Source: Rhizobacter sp. Root1221 (GTDB taxonomy: Bacteria; Pseudomonadota; Gammaproteobacteria; Burkholderiales; Burkholderiaceae_C). From it: a DNA stretch of 33,600 nt. Both the position numbers and the translations under genes were made by a program. Below, piece by piece: positions 1 to 7,745 of the stretch. The notes below the pieces were generated by a model, which saw only the letters and a program-made list of their open reading frames with translations, did no database searches and was not told the origin of the DNA. The DNA lies in NCBI RefSeq assembly GCF_001425785.1, contig NZ_LMDI01000042.1, positions 1-33,600 on the forward strand. The letters run 5' to 3'. Positions within the stretch are counted from its first letter, which is position 1; each line of letters opens with the position of its first letter.

Positions 1-99
1 CGGGATCCGGGCTATGAGTCGGACTGGGGTTTTGGCGAATGCCAGTCTCTCAAAACCTCTCCGGGTGAACACCCGCAACAACCTATTGAACCTTCACAC

Positions 100-729
100 C
101 TAGGCCAGTGGTGCCGTGACGGTGGCCCTCTGGGCCACACGTTCCGCGCCGTCGGGGCGCTCGTAGGTGCCCACGAGGTAGCCGCCCGCGAGGCCGTGCT
201 CGCGCAGGGCGTCGAGCACGGCGCTTCGGCCTGGCGTGCCGTCCAGCCGGGCGCCGGCCTCCAGCGCGAACACCTGGAACACGTAGCGGTGCGTGCCGTG
301 GCCCGGCGGCGGGTCGGGGGGCAACCAGCTGGCCTGCAGGTACGAGTTGCGGCCGGCCGTCACGTCGGCCATCGGGTCGTGGCCGGGGCTCGGCAGCGCC
401 CCTGGGGCAAGCGATCCGTTCGCGCCATCGAGTCCCACCACGATGGCGTGCACGAGGGGCTGGGGCGTGGGCGCATCGGCGTCCTCCACGATCACCACCA
501 CCGATGCGGCCTGCGGTGGCACGCCGGTCCATTGCAACGGTGGCGACACGCCCGCGCCGTCCGCGGTGTAGTCCGCCGGAATGGGCGCGTGGTCGGTAAA
601 GGCAAGGCTCGCCACGGTGAGGGCACCGGCGCCTTGGCGCAGGTTCACCTGGTTGAAGGCGATCTTGTCCAGGCCGGCACGCTGGTCGCGCAATGCGAGA
701 CCCACGACATCGGGCAGGTGTTCGAGCAT
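100..729 (-). CDS. YbhB/YbcL (PEBP, Raf-kinase-inhibitor-like) family protein
   Basis: A 209-residue protein of the phosphatidylethanolamine-binding-protein fold. The PEBP signatures are visible: an acidic-proline motif VEDADAPTP followed by LVHAIV, and further on a PPDPPPGHGTHRYVFQVFAL stretch that matches the conserved GxHRYxFxVFAL strand lining the ligand pocket. No signal peptide is seen, so a cytoplasmic location is likely. Bacterial members have no settled substrate; small anionic ligands are assumed from the fold. The start at 729 is chosen because GAGGAG lies just upstream on the minus strand; a longer reading to 840 lacks a ribosome site and would run through the start of the divergent neighbour. 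It is divergent from the saccharopine-dehydrogenase-like gene with a 109-bp gap. The family call is firm; the cellular role is unknown. Confidence 0.88.
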   Translation of the reverse strand: MLEHLPDVVGLALRDQRAGLDKIAFNQVNLRQGAGALTVASLAFTDHAPIPADYTADGAGVSPPLQWTGVPPQAASVVVIVEDADAPTPQPLVHAIVVGLDGANGSLAPGALPSPGHDPMADVTAGRNSYLQASWLPPDPPPGHGTHRYVFQVFALEAGARLDGTPGRSAVLDALREHGLAGGYLVGTYERPDGAERVAQRATVTAPLA

Positions 730-826
730 GTTGGTACTCCTCGGATCGGACTCCCCATTGGGCCGTGAAGCGGCGGTGCGGCGGAACCCGTGATCGGCCC
801 GTTGGTGTGTGGGAATCCGCCGACGG

Positions 827-832
827 CAGAAT
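827..832 (+). promoter_or_regulatory. -10-like hexamer giving a possible leaderless start
   Basis: CAGAAT lies exactly 6 nt before the ATG at 839, and no Shine-Dalgarno sequence is present between them. If it is a real -10 element, transcription would begin at or within a base or two of the start codon. No convincing -35 is seen (TTGGTG at 802-807 is 19 nt away). Confidence 0.4.
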
Positions 833-838
833 GCCGCC

Positions 839-2056
839 ATGGATGAACGCTACGACATCGTGCTCTACGGCGCCAGCGGGTTCGTGGGGCGCCAGACCGT
901 GGCCTACCTCGCGCGCCACGGCGACGGCCTCCGCTGGGCGCTGGCCGGGCGTTCGCGCGAGCGGCTGGAAGCCACGCGCGCGGCGGCGGGGGCGCGCGCC
1001 GCGCAGGCCGGCATCCTGGTGGCCGACGCCCACGACCCCGCCGCACTGGCGACGCTGGCAGCGCAGGCCCGTGTGGTGTTGAACACTGCCGGCCCCTTTG
1101 CGCTGTATGGCAGCGACCTGGTGGCCGCGTGCGTTCGCCTGGGCACCCACTATGTCGACATCACCGGCGAGACCCCCTGGGTGCGCGGGCTGATCGACCG
1201 GCACGACGCCGAGGCCCGGGCGAGCGGGGCCCGCATCGTGCCTTGTTGCGGGTTCGATTCGGTGCCATCCGACCTCGGGGCGTGGTGGCTTGCCCGCGAG
1301 ATCCGCCAGCGGTTCGGTGAATCCTGTGTCGAGGTCAACGCGGCGTTTTCGATGCGCGGTGGGTTCAACGGGGGCACCGCCGCCTCCATGCTGAACCTGA
1401 TGGCGTCGGACCAGGCCACCGCCTTGGGCAACCCGTTCCTGCTGAACCCGGAAGGCACGGCACCCGGCGACAAGGCGCCTCATCGCGACCCGGTGGGCCC
1501 GCGGCACCACCCGGACTTTCGCGCGTGGTTGGGCCCGTTCCTCATGGGCCCCGTCAACACACGGGTGGTGCGCCGCAGCGCCGCACTGCTGCGGGCGCGT
1601 GGCGACCACACCTATGGCGATAACCTCGTGTACCACGAGTACCTGCGCACCGGCCGGGGCATCGGTGGCGCGGTCAAGGCGGGTGTGCTGAGCGCCACGA
1701 TGGGGGCCGCAGGGCTGTTGATGCACTGGGCCGCGGGCCGCCGGCTTGTCGCGCGGTTCTTGCCGGCGCCGGGCGAGGGGCCCACCGAACAGCAGATGGA
1801 CCGCGGCGGGTTCCGTTGCGACCTGGTGGGCCGAAGCCGGTCGGGCCTCGTGCTGCGCGCGCGGGTGGCCGCCAAGGGCGATCCCGGCAACCGGGCCACC
1901 ACGGTGTTCGTGTGCGAGTCCGCGCTGGCGCTGGTGCGCAACGCCGACCTGCTGCCGCCCGATGGCGGGGTGCTGACCCCGGCCACGGCGTTCGGCGAAG
2001 TGCTGGTGCGGCGCCTGCATGCCGCCGGCGTGACGCTCGCCGTGTTATCGGGCTGA
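839..2056 (+). CDS. Saccharopine dehydrogenase-like NAD(P)-binding oxidoreductase (trans-acting enoyl reductase type)
   Basis: A 405-residue protein with an N-terminal Rossmann nucleotide-binding motif (YGASGFVGR, residues 10-18), an AGPFALYG loop and a YVDITGE motif, all typical of the saccharopine-dehydrogenase-like family that includes mycobacterial trans-acting enoyl reductases and eukaryotic SCCPDH. These proteins bind NAD(P) and reduce or rearrange varied substrates; lysine-pathway activity should not be assumed. The start at 839 gives the usual short lead into the Rossmann strand; an in-frame ATG at 809 would add ten atypical residues. No ribosome site precedes 839, but a -10-like hexamer does. 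Its 3' end overlaps by 12 bp the convergent lipoprotein gene. Family well supported, substrate unknown. Confidence 0.85.
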   Translation: MDERYDIVLYGASGFVGRQTVAYLARHGDGLRWALAGRSRERLEATRAAAGARAAQAGILVADAHDPAALATLAAQARVVLNTAGPFALYGSDLVAACVRLGTHYVDITGETPWVRGLIDRHDAEARASGARIVPCCGFDSVPSDLGAWWLAREIRQRFGESCVEVNAAFSMRGGFNGGTAASMLNLMASDQATALGNPFLLNPEGTAPGDKAPHRDPVGPRHHPDFRAWLGPFLMGPVNTRVVRRSAALLRARGDHTYGDNLVYHEYLRTGRGIGGAVKAGVLSATMGAAGLLMHWAAGRRLVARFLPAPGEGPTEQQMDRGGFRCDLVGRSRSGLVLRARVAAKGDPGNRATTVFVCESALALVRNADLLPPDGGVLTPATAFGEVLVRRLHAAGVTLAVLSG

Positions 2057-2266
2057 TCCGCCCTGGGCCTTGCGCCGCTCGGCCTCGTAAGTGTCGTACG
2101 CGGGCAGCGGCTCGCAGGCATGGCGGTGGTCCGCCGTGCTGCGCTGGCAGGGGCGCTCGCCCTGGCGCATGCCTTCGTACAAGGCGCGTTCCCAATGGGT
2201 GTCGGCGCAACCCGCGAGGGCACCCAGCAGCAGGGCGGTGGCGAACGGTCGGGCAGGGTGGGGCAT
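2045..2266 (-). CDS. Small predicted lipoprotein
   Basis: A 73-residue protein with a basic start, a short hydrophobic stretch and a lipobox LAGC (ALLLGALAGCADT), so the mature chain of about 53 residues should be lipid-anchored after signal peptidase II cleavage. The mature part is charged and contains two cysteines (ERPCQ and HACEP) that could form a disulphide; I recognise no family. The start at 2266 is preceded by GAGGAT at suitable spacing. The gene is convergent with, and overlaps by 12 bp, the preceding oxidoreductase gene, and is divergent from the DUF2975 gene, so the AT-rich 2267-2352 gap may carry promoters for both directions. Conserved small lipoproteins of this kind are often annotated as hypothetical. 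Confidence 0.7.
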   Translation of the reverse strand: MPHPARPFATALLLGALAGCADTHWERALYEGMRQGERPCQRSTADHRHACEPLPAYDTYEAERRKAQGGSAR

Positions 2267-2299
2267 CCAATGATCCTCGACGTTGTTTTGCAATGACAA

Positions 2300-2318
2300 A
2301 TTATTGTTGTACGATAAT
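2300..2318 (+). promoter_or_regulatory. Palindromic operator overlapping a -10 in front of the DUF2975/HTH pair
   Basis: ATTATTGT-TGT-ACGATAAT is an interrupted palindrome with 7 of 8 arm positions matching, set in an AT-rich island. TTGCAA (2288-2293) and TACGAT (2310-2315), 16 nt apart, could be the -35 and -10, which would put the palindrome over the -10. A plausible binder is the small HTH protein encoded at 2863, as autoregulation; this is inference. Confidence 0.5.
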
Positions 2319-2352
2319 CTATCTCCGATCCATCTGCCACGCAAGAGAACCC

Positions 2353-2853
2353 ATGGCCGCACCGAACGCCCCCGCCGATCCGTCCAGCCGCTGGCTTGCC
2401 CAGGCCCTGTTCGTCGCGGCACTGGCCTTGCCGCTGGCCGTCCTGGGGTGGGGCGGCGTGGCGGGCCGCGCGGTCTTGTGGCCCGACGGCGCCCTGCCGA
2501 GCCTGCCGGTGCAGGCCGCCTGTGCGGGCCTCGCCCTGGTGCCCGTGTCGTGCATCTCGGCCAGCCTGCTGTTCGCCCGCCGGTGTTTCCTGGCGTTTGC
2601 TTGCGGGGCGCATTTCCTGCGCGGCACTGCCCGCCACCTGCGCGCGTGTGCCGGGGCCATGTTCGCGGCGGGCGTGGCCGGCACCGTCGTGCCTCCGCTC
2701 GTCGGCCTGCTCGCCAGCGGCGGCCACCGGCTGGCGCTGGGCCTCGATTCGAGCCAGGTGCTGTTGCTGCTGTTGGCCGCCATCGTCTGGAAGGTCGCGG
2801 CCGTGCTGGCCCGCGCGTCGGACCTGGCCGACGACCTCGCCCAGTTCGTCTGA
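2353..2853 (+). CDS. DUF2975 family integral membrane protein
   Basis: A 166-residue protein with about four hydrophobic segments: ALFVAALALPLAVLGWGG, a stretch around ACAGLALVPVSCISASLLFA, another around GAMFAAGVAGTVVPPLVGLL, and VLLLLLAAIVWKVAAVLA, followed by a short ARASDLADDLAQF tail. That layout and the directly downstream small Cro/C1-type regulator (YozG-like) match the DUF2975/HTH pairs found in many bacteria, whose function is unknown. The start at 2353 follows AAGAGA; an in-frame ATG at 2293 would lie inside the promoter element. The gap to the regulator is 9 bp, so they form one transcript. The pairing gives most of the confidence; the biochemical role is not known. Confidence 0.7.
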   Translation: MAAPNAPADPSSRWLAQALFVAALALPLAVLGWGGVAGRAVLWPDGALPSLPVQAACAGLALVPVSCISASLLFARRCFLAFACGAHFLRGTARHLRACAGAMFAAGVAGTVVPPLVGLLASGGHRLALGLDSSQVLLLLLAAIVWKVAAVLARASDLADDLAQFV

Positions 2854-2862
2854 GGCCGCCGC

Positions 2863-3075
2863 GTGCCCATCGTCGTCAAACTCGATGTGCTCCTCGCCGA
2901 CCGCAAGGTCAAGTCGAAGGACCTCGCCCGCCAGGTGGGCATCACCGAAGCCAACCTGTCCCTGCTGAAGCAGGGCCACGTCAAGGGCGTGCGGTTCGAG
3001 ACCCTCGAGAAGATCTGCGAACACCTGGGGTGCCAGCCCGGGGACATCCTGGTGTACGAGGCTGGCGGGGGATAG
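2863..3075 (+). CDS. Small Cro/C1-type (XRE, YozG-like) helix-turn-helix regulator
   Basis: A 70-residue single-domain DNA-binding protein. The HTH is clear: KSKDLARQVGITEANLSLLK is helix-turn-helix, followed by the VRFETLEKICEHLGCQPGDIL helices typical of YozG-like regulators partnered with DUF2975 membrane proteins. It starts with GTG at 2863, nine bases after the DUF2975 stop, so translation is probably coupled. It probably represses its own operon through the palindrome at 2300-2318. There is no sensor domain; any signal would have to come through the membrane partner or through protein level. Confidence 0.85.
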   Translation: MPIVVKLDVLLADRKVKSKDLARQVGITEANLSLLKQGHVKGVRFETLEKICEHLGCQPGDILVYEAGGG

Positions 3076-3205
3076 GCCTGCAGCCAGGTCCACCGGCGCC
3101 TGCGGGCATTCCGGCGAAGGCTGTCCCGGAACCGGCACCCAACGACCCACCCCAGGGATGCCCCTGATGAATCCGACCCCCGCCGCTGGTTAAATGCGAA
3201 TCGAC

Positions 3206-3217
3206 GGAACCGGTTCC
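3206..3217 (+). promoter_or_regulatory. Perfect 12-bp palindrome, likely LacI-family operator
   Basis: GGAACCGGTTCC is fully palindromic with a central CpG, the form typical of LacI/GalR-family sugar-repressor operators. It lies 80 bp before the chosen start of the GH1 gene, and a TTAAAT (3190-3195) just upstream could be the -10. No LacI-type gene is present in the window, so the repressor would be encoded elsewhere. Confidence 0.55.
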
Positions 3218-3296
3218 AAACAATCGATTGACGACCAAGGTGAACACGTTGCTGAACTCACACAAGTTTGTCCTCTCCCCCCCGGCCGGCTCGGCC

Positions 3297-4613
3297 ATGT
3301 GGCAGCCCGACTTCCTCTTCGGTGCCGCCACCGCGTCGTTCCAGATCGAGGGTTCCACCGCGGCCGACGGCCGCCACCCGTCCATCTGGGACACCTTTTG
3401 CAAGGTGCCCGGGGCCGTCGCCCATGGCGACCACGGAGACGTGGCGTGCGATCACTACCGGCGCTGGGAAACCGATCTCCAGTTGTTGAGCGACATCGGG
3501 CTCGACGCGTACCGGTTCTCGGTGTCGTGGTCCCGCGTGCTGCACGACGACGGCCGCCGCAACGAAAAGGGCATCGACTTCTACAAGCAGCTGCTCGACG
3601 GCCTCGAGCGCCGCGGCCTGAAGTCGTTCCTGACGCTGTACCACTGGGACCTGCCGCAGCACCTGCAGGACCGCGGTGGCTGGCTGAACCGTGACACCGC
3701 GTACCGCTTCGCCGAGTACGCGGACATCCTGAGCCGCGAACTCGCCGGCCGGGTGAGCACCTGGACCACGCTGAACGAACCCTTTTGCTCGGCGTACCTC
3801 GGCCACACCACCGGGCGCCATGCCCCTGGCCTGAAGGACGTGCGCTACGGCGTGGAGGCGATGCACCATCTGCTGCTGGGCCACGGTCTGGCCACGACGG
3901 CGGTGCGTGCCAACGACGAGGCCCCGGTGGGCCTGGTCGCCAATGTCACCAGGATGACCCCGGCGAGCGACTCGGCCCGCGACCGCCGCGCCGCCGAACT
4001 GGCGTACGCGCACGGGAACACCTGGGTGCTCGACCCGCTGCTGCTGGGCAGGTACCCGGCCGAGCTGGCCGAACTGTGGCCCACCGCGAAGGCCCCTGTG
4101 CGCGACGGCGACATGGCGATCATCTCGACCCGCACCGACTACCTTGGCATCAACTATTACTTCCGGTCAAACGTCCGGAGTGATGGTTCACACGGCTACG
4201 TCGAGGAAGATCTGCCCGGCGTGGAACGCACGCAGATGGGCTGGGAGGTGTTCCCCGACGGCCTGCGCGACCTGCTGATCGACTTCAAGAACCGTTACCC
4301 TGGCCTCCCTCCGATCTACATCACCGAAAACGGCATGGCAAGCGACGACCAACCGGTGGCCGGCCGCGTCGTGGACGAGCAGCGGCTGCGCTACTTCAAC
4401 ACCCACCTCGCGGCGGTCGACGAAGCGATGCGCGCGGGTGTGCCCGTCAAGGGTTACTTCGCGTGGTCGCTGCTGGACAATTTCGAATGGGCCTACGGCT
4501 ACGAGAAGCGGTTCGGCCTGGTCCACGTGAACTACGACACCCAGCAACGCACCGTGAAAGACAGCGCGCTGGCCCTGAAGGCATTTCTCGAAGCGCGCCG
4601 GCGCGGCGCCTGA
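3297..4613 (+). CDS. GH1 family beta-glucosidase, cytoplasmic
   Basis: A 438-residue glycoside hydrolase family 1 enzyme, the normal length. The acid/base glutamate is E161 in TLNEP and the nucleophile is E344 in ITENG; the N-terminal FLFGAATASFQIEGS and C-terminal SLLDNFEWAYGYEKRFGLVHV signatures are intact. It hydrolyses beta-glucosides such as cellobiose with retention of configuration. There is no signal peptide, so it acts on imported sugar, fitting the ABC importer that begins 60 bp downstream. The start at 3297 puts the usual few residues before the barrel; in-frame TTG (3228) and GTG (3240) would add an atypical tail, and none of the three has a clear ribosome site. A palindromic operator lies upstream. 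Function is firm, exact substrate inferred. Confidence 0.93.
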   Translation: MWQPDFLFGAATASFQIEGSTAADGRHPSIWDTFCKVPGAVAHGDHGDVACDHYRRWETDLQLLSDIGLDAYRFSVSWSRVLHDDGRRNEKGIDFYKQLLDGLERRGLKSFLTLYHWDLPQHLQDRGGWLNRDTAYRFAEYADILSRELAGRVSTWTTLNEPFCSAYLGHTTGRHAPGLKDVRYGVEAMHHLLLGHGLATTAVRANDEAPVGLVANVTRMTPASDSARDRRAAELAYAHGNTWVLDPLLLGRYPAELAELWPTAKAPVRDGDMAIISTRTDYLGINYYFRSNVRSDGSHGYVEEDLPGVERTQMGWEVFPDGLRDLLIDFKNRYPGLPPIYITENGMASDDQPVAGRVVDEQRLRYFNTHLAAVDEAMRAGVPVKGYFAWSLLDNFEWAYGYEKRFGLVHVNYDTQQRTVKDSALALKAFLEARRRGA

Positions 4614-4673
4614 CACCCGCGTCCCGAAAGAGTACCCCCCGGGGCGAGGGCCCTCACCAACAGGAGATCGACA

Positions 4674-5909
4674 ATGATCCGCACGACTTCCCTGGCCATC
4701 GGCGCGAGCCTGGCCATCCTGGCCGCCGGCGCCGCACACGCCCAGGCCAACCGCGCTGAAGTGATCCACTGGTGGACATCCGGCGGGGAGTCCGCCGCCG
4801 TCCAGGAACTGGCCAACGGGTACAAGGCCGCCGGCGGCACGTGGGTGGACAACGCCATCGCCGGTGGCGAGGCCGCGCGTGCCGCTGCCATCAACCGCAT
4901 CGTGGGGGGCAACCCGTCCACCGCCGCGCAGTTCAACACCTCGCAGCAGTTCCTCGACATCGTCAAGGGCGGCATGCTGAACAACGTCGACGACGTGGCC
5001 AGGAAAAACGACTGGGAGAAGATCCTGCCGGCGTCCATCCTGAAGGCCATCAAGATCGACGGCCACTTCTACGCCGTGCCGGTCAACATCCACATGCCCG
5101 CCTGGTTCTGGTACTCGAAGTCCGCCTTCGAGAAGGCCGGCATCAAGGCCGAGCCGCAGACGCCCGACGAGTTCTTCGCCGCACTCGACAAGCTGAAGGC
5201 CGCCGGCATCACCCCGCTCGCCTTCGGCGGCCAGCCATGGCAGGAAAAGCTCGTGTTCGACGCGCTGCTGGCCCACGTCGGCGGCCCGGACCTGTACCTG
5301 AAGGTGTACCGCGACCGCGATGCGAAAGCCATCGCCTCTCCTGCGTTCAAGAACGTGCTGACGTCGTTCAAGCGCCTGAAGGGTTACACCGACGCTGGCG
5401 CCCCGAACCGCAACTGGAACGACGCCACGTCCATGGTCATCTCGGGCAAGGCCGGCGTGCAGATCATGGGCGACTGGGCCAAGGGCGAGTTCCAGGCCGC
5501 CAGGCAGACGGCGGGCAAGGAATTCGGCTGCTTCCCGGGCTTCGGTCCGAAGTCCCCGTACATCATCGATGGTGACGTGTTCGTGTTCCCGAAGACGACC
5601 GATGCCGCGGCCATCAAGTCGCAGCAACTGCTGGCCACGGTGATGACGGCCCCGGCGACGCAGGTGGCGTTCAACAACAAGAAGGGCTCCATCCCGATCC
5701 GCACCGACGTGGACGCGAAGTCGATGGACGTATGTGCCCAGACCGGCCTGCAGGCCATGAAGGACACGGCGCGCCAGTTGCCGAACTCCGCGATGCTCGT
5801 GCCGCCGGACGTGGGGGGTGAGGTGCAGGACATCGTCACGAAGTACTGGAACACCAACCAGTCCGCAGACGATGCGGCGAAGGCCATCAGCGCGGCCATC
5901 AAGGGTTGA
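4674..5909 (+). CDS. gtsA: CUT1 ABC transporter sugar-binding protein (GtsA-like)
   Basis: A 411-residue periplasmic binding protein. Residues 1-23 form a Sec signal peptide ending AHA, and the mature start AEVIHWWTSGGE is characteristic of the glucose/mannose-type CUT1 binding proteins (Pseudomonas GtsA). It captures the sugar and delivers it to the two permeases encoded next. AGGAG at 4662-4666 precedes the ATG with 7 nt spacing. The gene follows the beta-glucosidase by 60 bp and is followed by permease, permease and ATPase genes with 2-bp spacing, a 4-bp overlap and 5-bp spacing, so the five genes look like one operon. Substrate could be glucose, mannose or a glucoside; the adjacent GH1 enzyme points to a beta-glucoside or its products. 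Confidence 0.9.
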   Translation: MIRTTSLAIGASLAILAAGAAHAQANRAEVIHWWTSGGESAAVQELANGYKAAGGTWVDNAIAGGEAARAAAINRIVGGNPSTAAQFNTSQQFLDIVKGGMLNNVDDVARKNDWEKILPASILKAIKIDGHFYAVPVNIHMPAWFWYSKSAFEKAGIKAEPQTPDEFFAALDKLKAAGITPLAFGGQPWQEKLVFDALLAHVGGPDLYLKVYRDRDAKAIASPAFKNVLTSFKRLKGYTDAGAPNRNWNDATSMVISGKAGVQIMGDWAKGEFQAARQTAGKEFGCFPGFGPKSPYIIDGDVFVFPKTTDAAAIKSQQLLATVMTAPATQVAFNNKKGSIPIRTDVDAKSMDVCAQTGLQAMKDTARQLPNSAMLVPPDVGGEVQDIVTKYWNTNQSADDAAKAISAAIKG

Positions 5910-5911
5910 GC

Positions 5912-6811
5912 GTGCCCACGCGCCCCCGCGGCGTGTGGCTGCGTCACGGCGTTGTCTACGCCGCGATGCTGCCCATGGCCGTGACCGTGCTTTTCGCCTA
6001 CCTCGGCACTGTCTTCTGGTCGGTGCGGGTGTCGGTGAGCAGTTCGCGCACGTTGCCCATCAACGACTTCGTCGGGATGGCGCAGTACGTGCGCCTGTTC
6101 GGCTCCGAGCGGTGGATGCTGTCGCTCGAGAACGTCGTGCTGTTCGGGGCCGTGTTCATCCTCGCGTGCCTCATCCTCGGCTTCCTGCTCGCGGTCTTCA
6201 TCGACCAGAAGGTGGCCGGGGAAGGGGTGCTGCGCACGGTGTTCCTGTACCCGTACGCGATGTCGTTCGTGGCGACGGGCCTCATCTGGCAGTGGCTGCT
6301 GAACCCGCAACTGGGCATCCAGTCCACGGTGCGCAGCCTCGGCTTCGAGTCGTTCACGTTCGACTGGATCGCCACGCAGGACAAGGTGATCTATGCCATC
6401 GCGCTGGCCGCCGTCTGGCAGGCCTCGGGCCTCGTGATGGCACTGATGCTGGCCGGCCTGCGCGGCATCGACGACAGCCTGTGGAAAGCCGCCCGCATCG
6501 ACGGCATCCCCACGTGGCGTGTGTACACCAGCATCGTGCTGCCCATGCTCGGGCCGTCCATCGGCACTGCCGTGGTGCTGCTCGCGGTCAGTGTCGTGAA
6601 GGTGTACGACGTGGTGGTCGCCATGACCCAGGGCGGTCCCGGCCTCGCCAGTGAAGTGCCCGGCAAGTTCATCATGGACAACCTCTTCGTCCGTTCGAAC
6701 ATCGGGCTCGCGTCCGCCGCTTCCACCGTGCTGCTGATGACGGTGCTGGCGCTGCTCGCGCCCTGGATGTACGCTCGTGCGCGCGCCGCCCGCAACGGGG
6801 GGCACCGATGA
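5912..6811 (+). CDS. gtsB: CUT1 ABC sugar transporter permease 1 (GtsB-like)
   Basis: A 299-residue inner-membrane permease of the MalF type with six predicted helices. The cytoplasmic coupling motif is visible as SLWKAARIDGIPTWRVY followed by IVLP, the EAA loop that contacts the ATPase. The GTG at 5912 is chosen because AAGGG (5901-5905) lies 6 nt before it; a TTG at 5906 would overlap the gtsA stop but has worse spacing. Only two bases separate it from the binding-protein gene, and its last four bases overlap the next permease gene, so translation is coupled. It forms the channel heterodimer with the next product. Confidence 0.9.
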   Translation: MPTRPRGVWLRHGVVYAAMLPMAVTVLFAYLGTVFWSVRVSVSSSRTLPINDFVGMAQYVRLFGSERWMLSLENVVLFGAVFILACLILGFLLAVFIDQKVAGEGVLRTVFLYPYAMSFVATGLIWQWLLNPQLGIQSTVRSLGFESFTFDWIATQDKVIYAIALAAVWQASGLVMALMLAGLRGIDDSLWKAARIDGIPTWRVYTSIVLPMLGPSIGTAVVLLAVSVVKVYDVVVAMTQGGPGLASEVPGKFIMDNLFVRSNIGLASAASTVLLMTVLALLAPWMYARARAARNGGHR

Positions 6812-7740
6812 ACACGAGCACCACGACGATGCAGGACCCTTCCGTGGCCCCGGTGGCATTGCCCCGCGCCGCCGCGCGGCCGCGGCGGTCCGCGTGGAGG
6901 CCGGCCCGCATCGGCCTCTATGCCTTCTTGCTCACCGCGGCGGTGTTCTTCCTGTTCCCGCTGTACGTGATGCTGATCACCTCGGTCAAGCCGATGGAGG
7001 AGATCCGCCTTGGCAACCTGTTCTCGCTCCCGGTCAGGATCACGCTGGAACCGTGGGCCACGGCCTGGTCCAGCGCATGCACCGGGCTGCAGTGCGAGGG
7101 CATCCAGGGCGGGTTCTTCAACTCCGTGGCCATCGTGGTGCCCAGCACCATCCTGTCCATCCTGGTGGGGGCACTCAACGGCTACGCGCTGTCGTTCTGG
7201 AAGCCGCGCGGCGGCAGCCTGCTGTTCGGCGTCCTGCTGCTGGGGGCGTTCGTGCCCTACCAGGTGATCATGTTCCCGCTGGTGCGGGCGTTCGCGGCGG
7301 TGTCGCTGTTCGGCACGCTGCCGGGCATCGTGCTGATCCACACCATCTTCGGCATGCCGGTGATGACGCTGCTGTTCCGCAACTACTACACGTCGATCCC
7401 GAACGAGCTGTTCATGGCGGCGCGCATCGACGGCGGTGGCTTCTGGCGCATCTTCCTGCAGCTGATGCTGCCCATGTCGCTGCCCATCCTCGTGGTGGCG
7501 GTGATCATGCAGGTGACGGGCATCTGGAACGACTTCATCCTCGGCCTCGTGTTCGCCGGGCGTGACCACCTGCCCATGACTGTGCAGCTCAACAACATCA
7601 TCAACACGACCACGGGCGAGCGCCTGTACAACGTCAACATGGCCGCCACGGTGCTCACCTCGCTCGTGCCGCTCCTCATCTACCTCGTCTCGGGCCGCTG
7701 GTTCGTGCGTGGCATTGCGGCCGGTGCCGTGAAAGGTTGA
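6808..7740 (+). CDS. gtsC: CUT1 ABC sugar transporter permease 2 (GtsC-like)
   Basis: A 310-residue MalG-type permease. After a basic proline/arginine-rich N-terminus of about 35 residues come six predicted helices; the coupling loop is NELFMAARIDGGGFWRIF followed by LQLMLP. The sequence LYVMLITSVKPMEEI near the N-terminus and the final FVRGIAAGAVKG are typical of the glucose/mannose CUT1 group. It starts with ATG overlapping the previous stop (ATGA), so it is translated with permease 1 and pairs with it. A small cysteine-bearing insertion (ACTGLQCEG) sits in the first periplasmic loop, as in other GtsC-like proteins. Confidence 0.9.
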   Translation: MNTSTTTMQDPSVAPVALPRAAARPRRSAWRPARIGLYAFLLTAAVFFLFPLYVMLITSVKPMEEIRLGNLFSLPVRITLEPWATAWSSACTGLQCEGIQGGFFNSVAIVVPSTILSILVGALNGYALSFWKPRGGSLLFGVLLLGAFVPYQVIMFPLVRAFAAVSLFGTLPGIVLIHTIFGMPVMTLLFRNYYTSIPNELFMAARIDGGGFWRIFLQLMLPMSLPILVVAVIMQVTGIWNDFILGLVFAGRDHLPMTVQLNNIINTTTGERLYNVNMAATVLTSLVPLLIYLVSGRWFVRGIAAGAVKG

Positions 7741-7745
7741 ATCCG

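Noticed and set aside
1-99. Possible C-terminus of a gene ending at 101-103 (frame 2)
   Set aside because: About 33 codons with no recognisable family; too little sequence to support a partial gene.
83-2020. A 645-codon minus-strand open frame across the PEBP and oxidoreductase genes
   Set aside because: It lies antisense or out of frame to two genes with clear family motifs; its translation is low-complexity Arg/His/Gly/Ala-rich, as expected for a GC-rich shadow frame.
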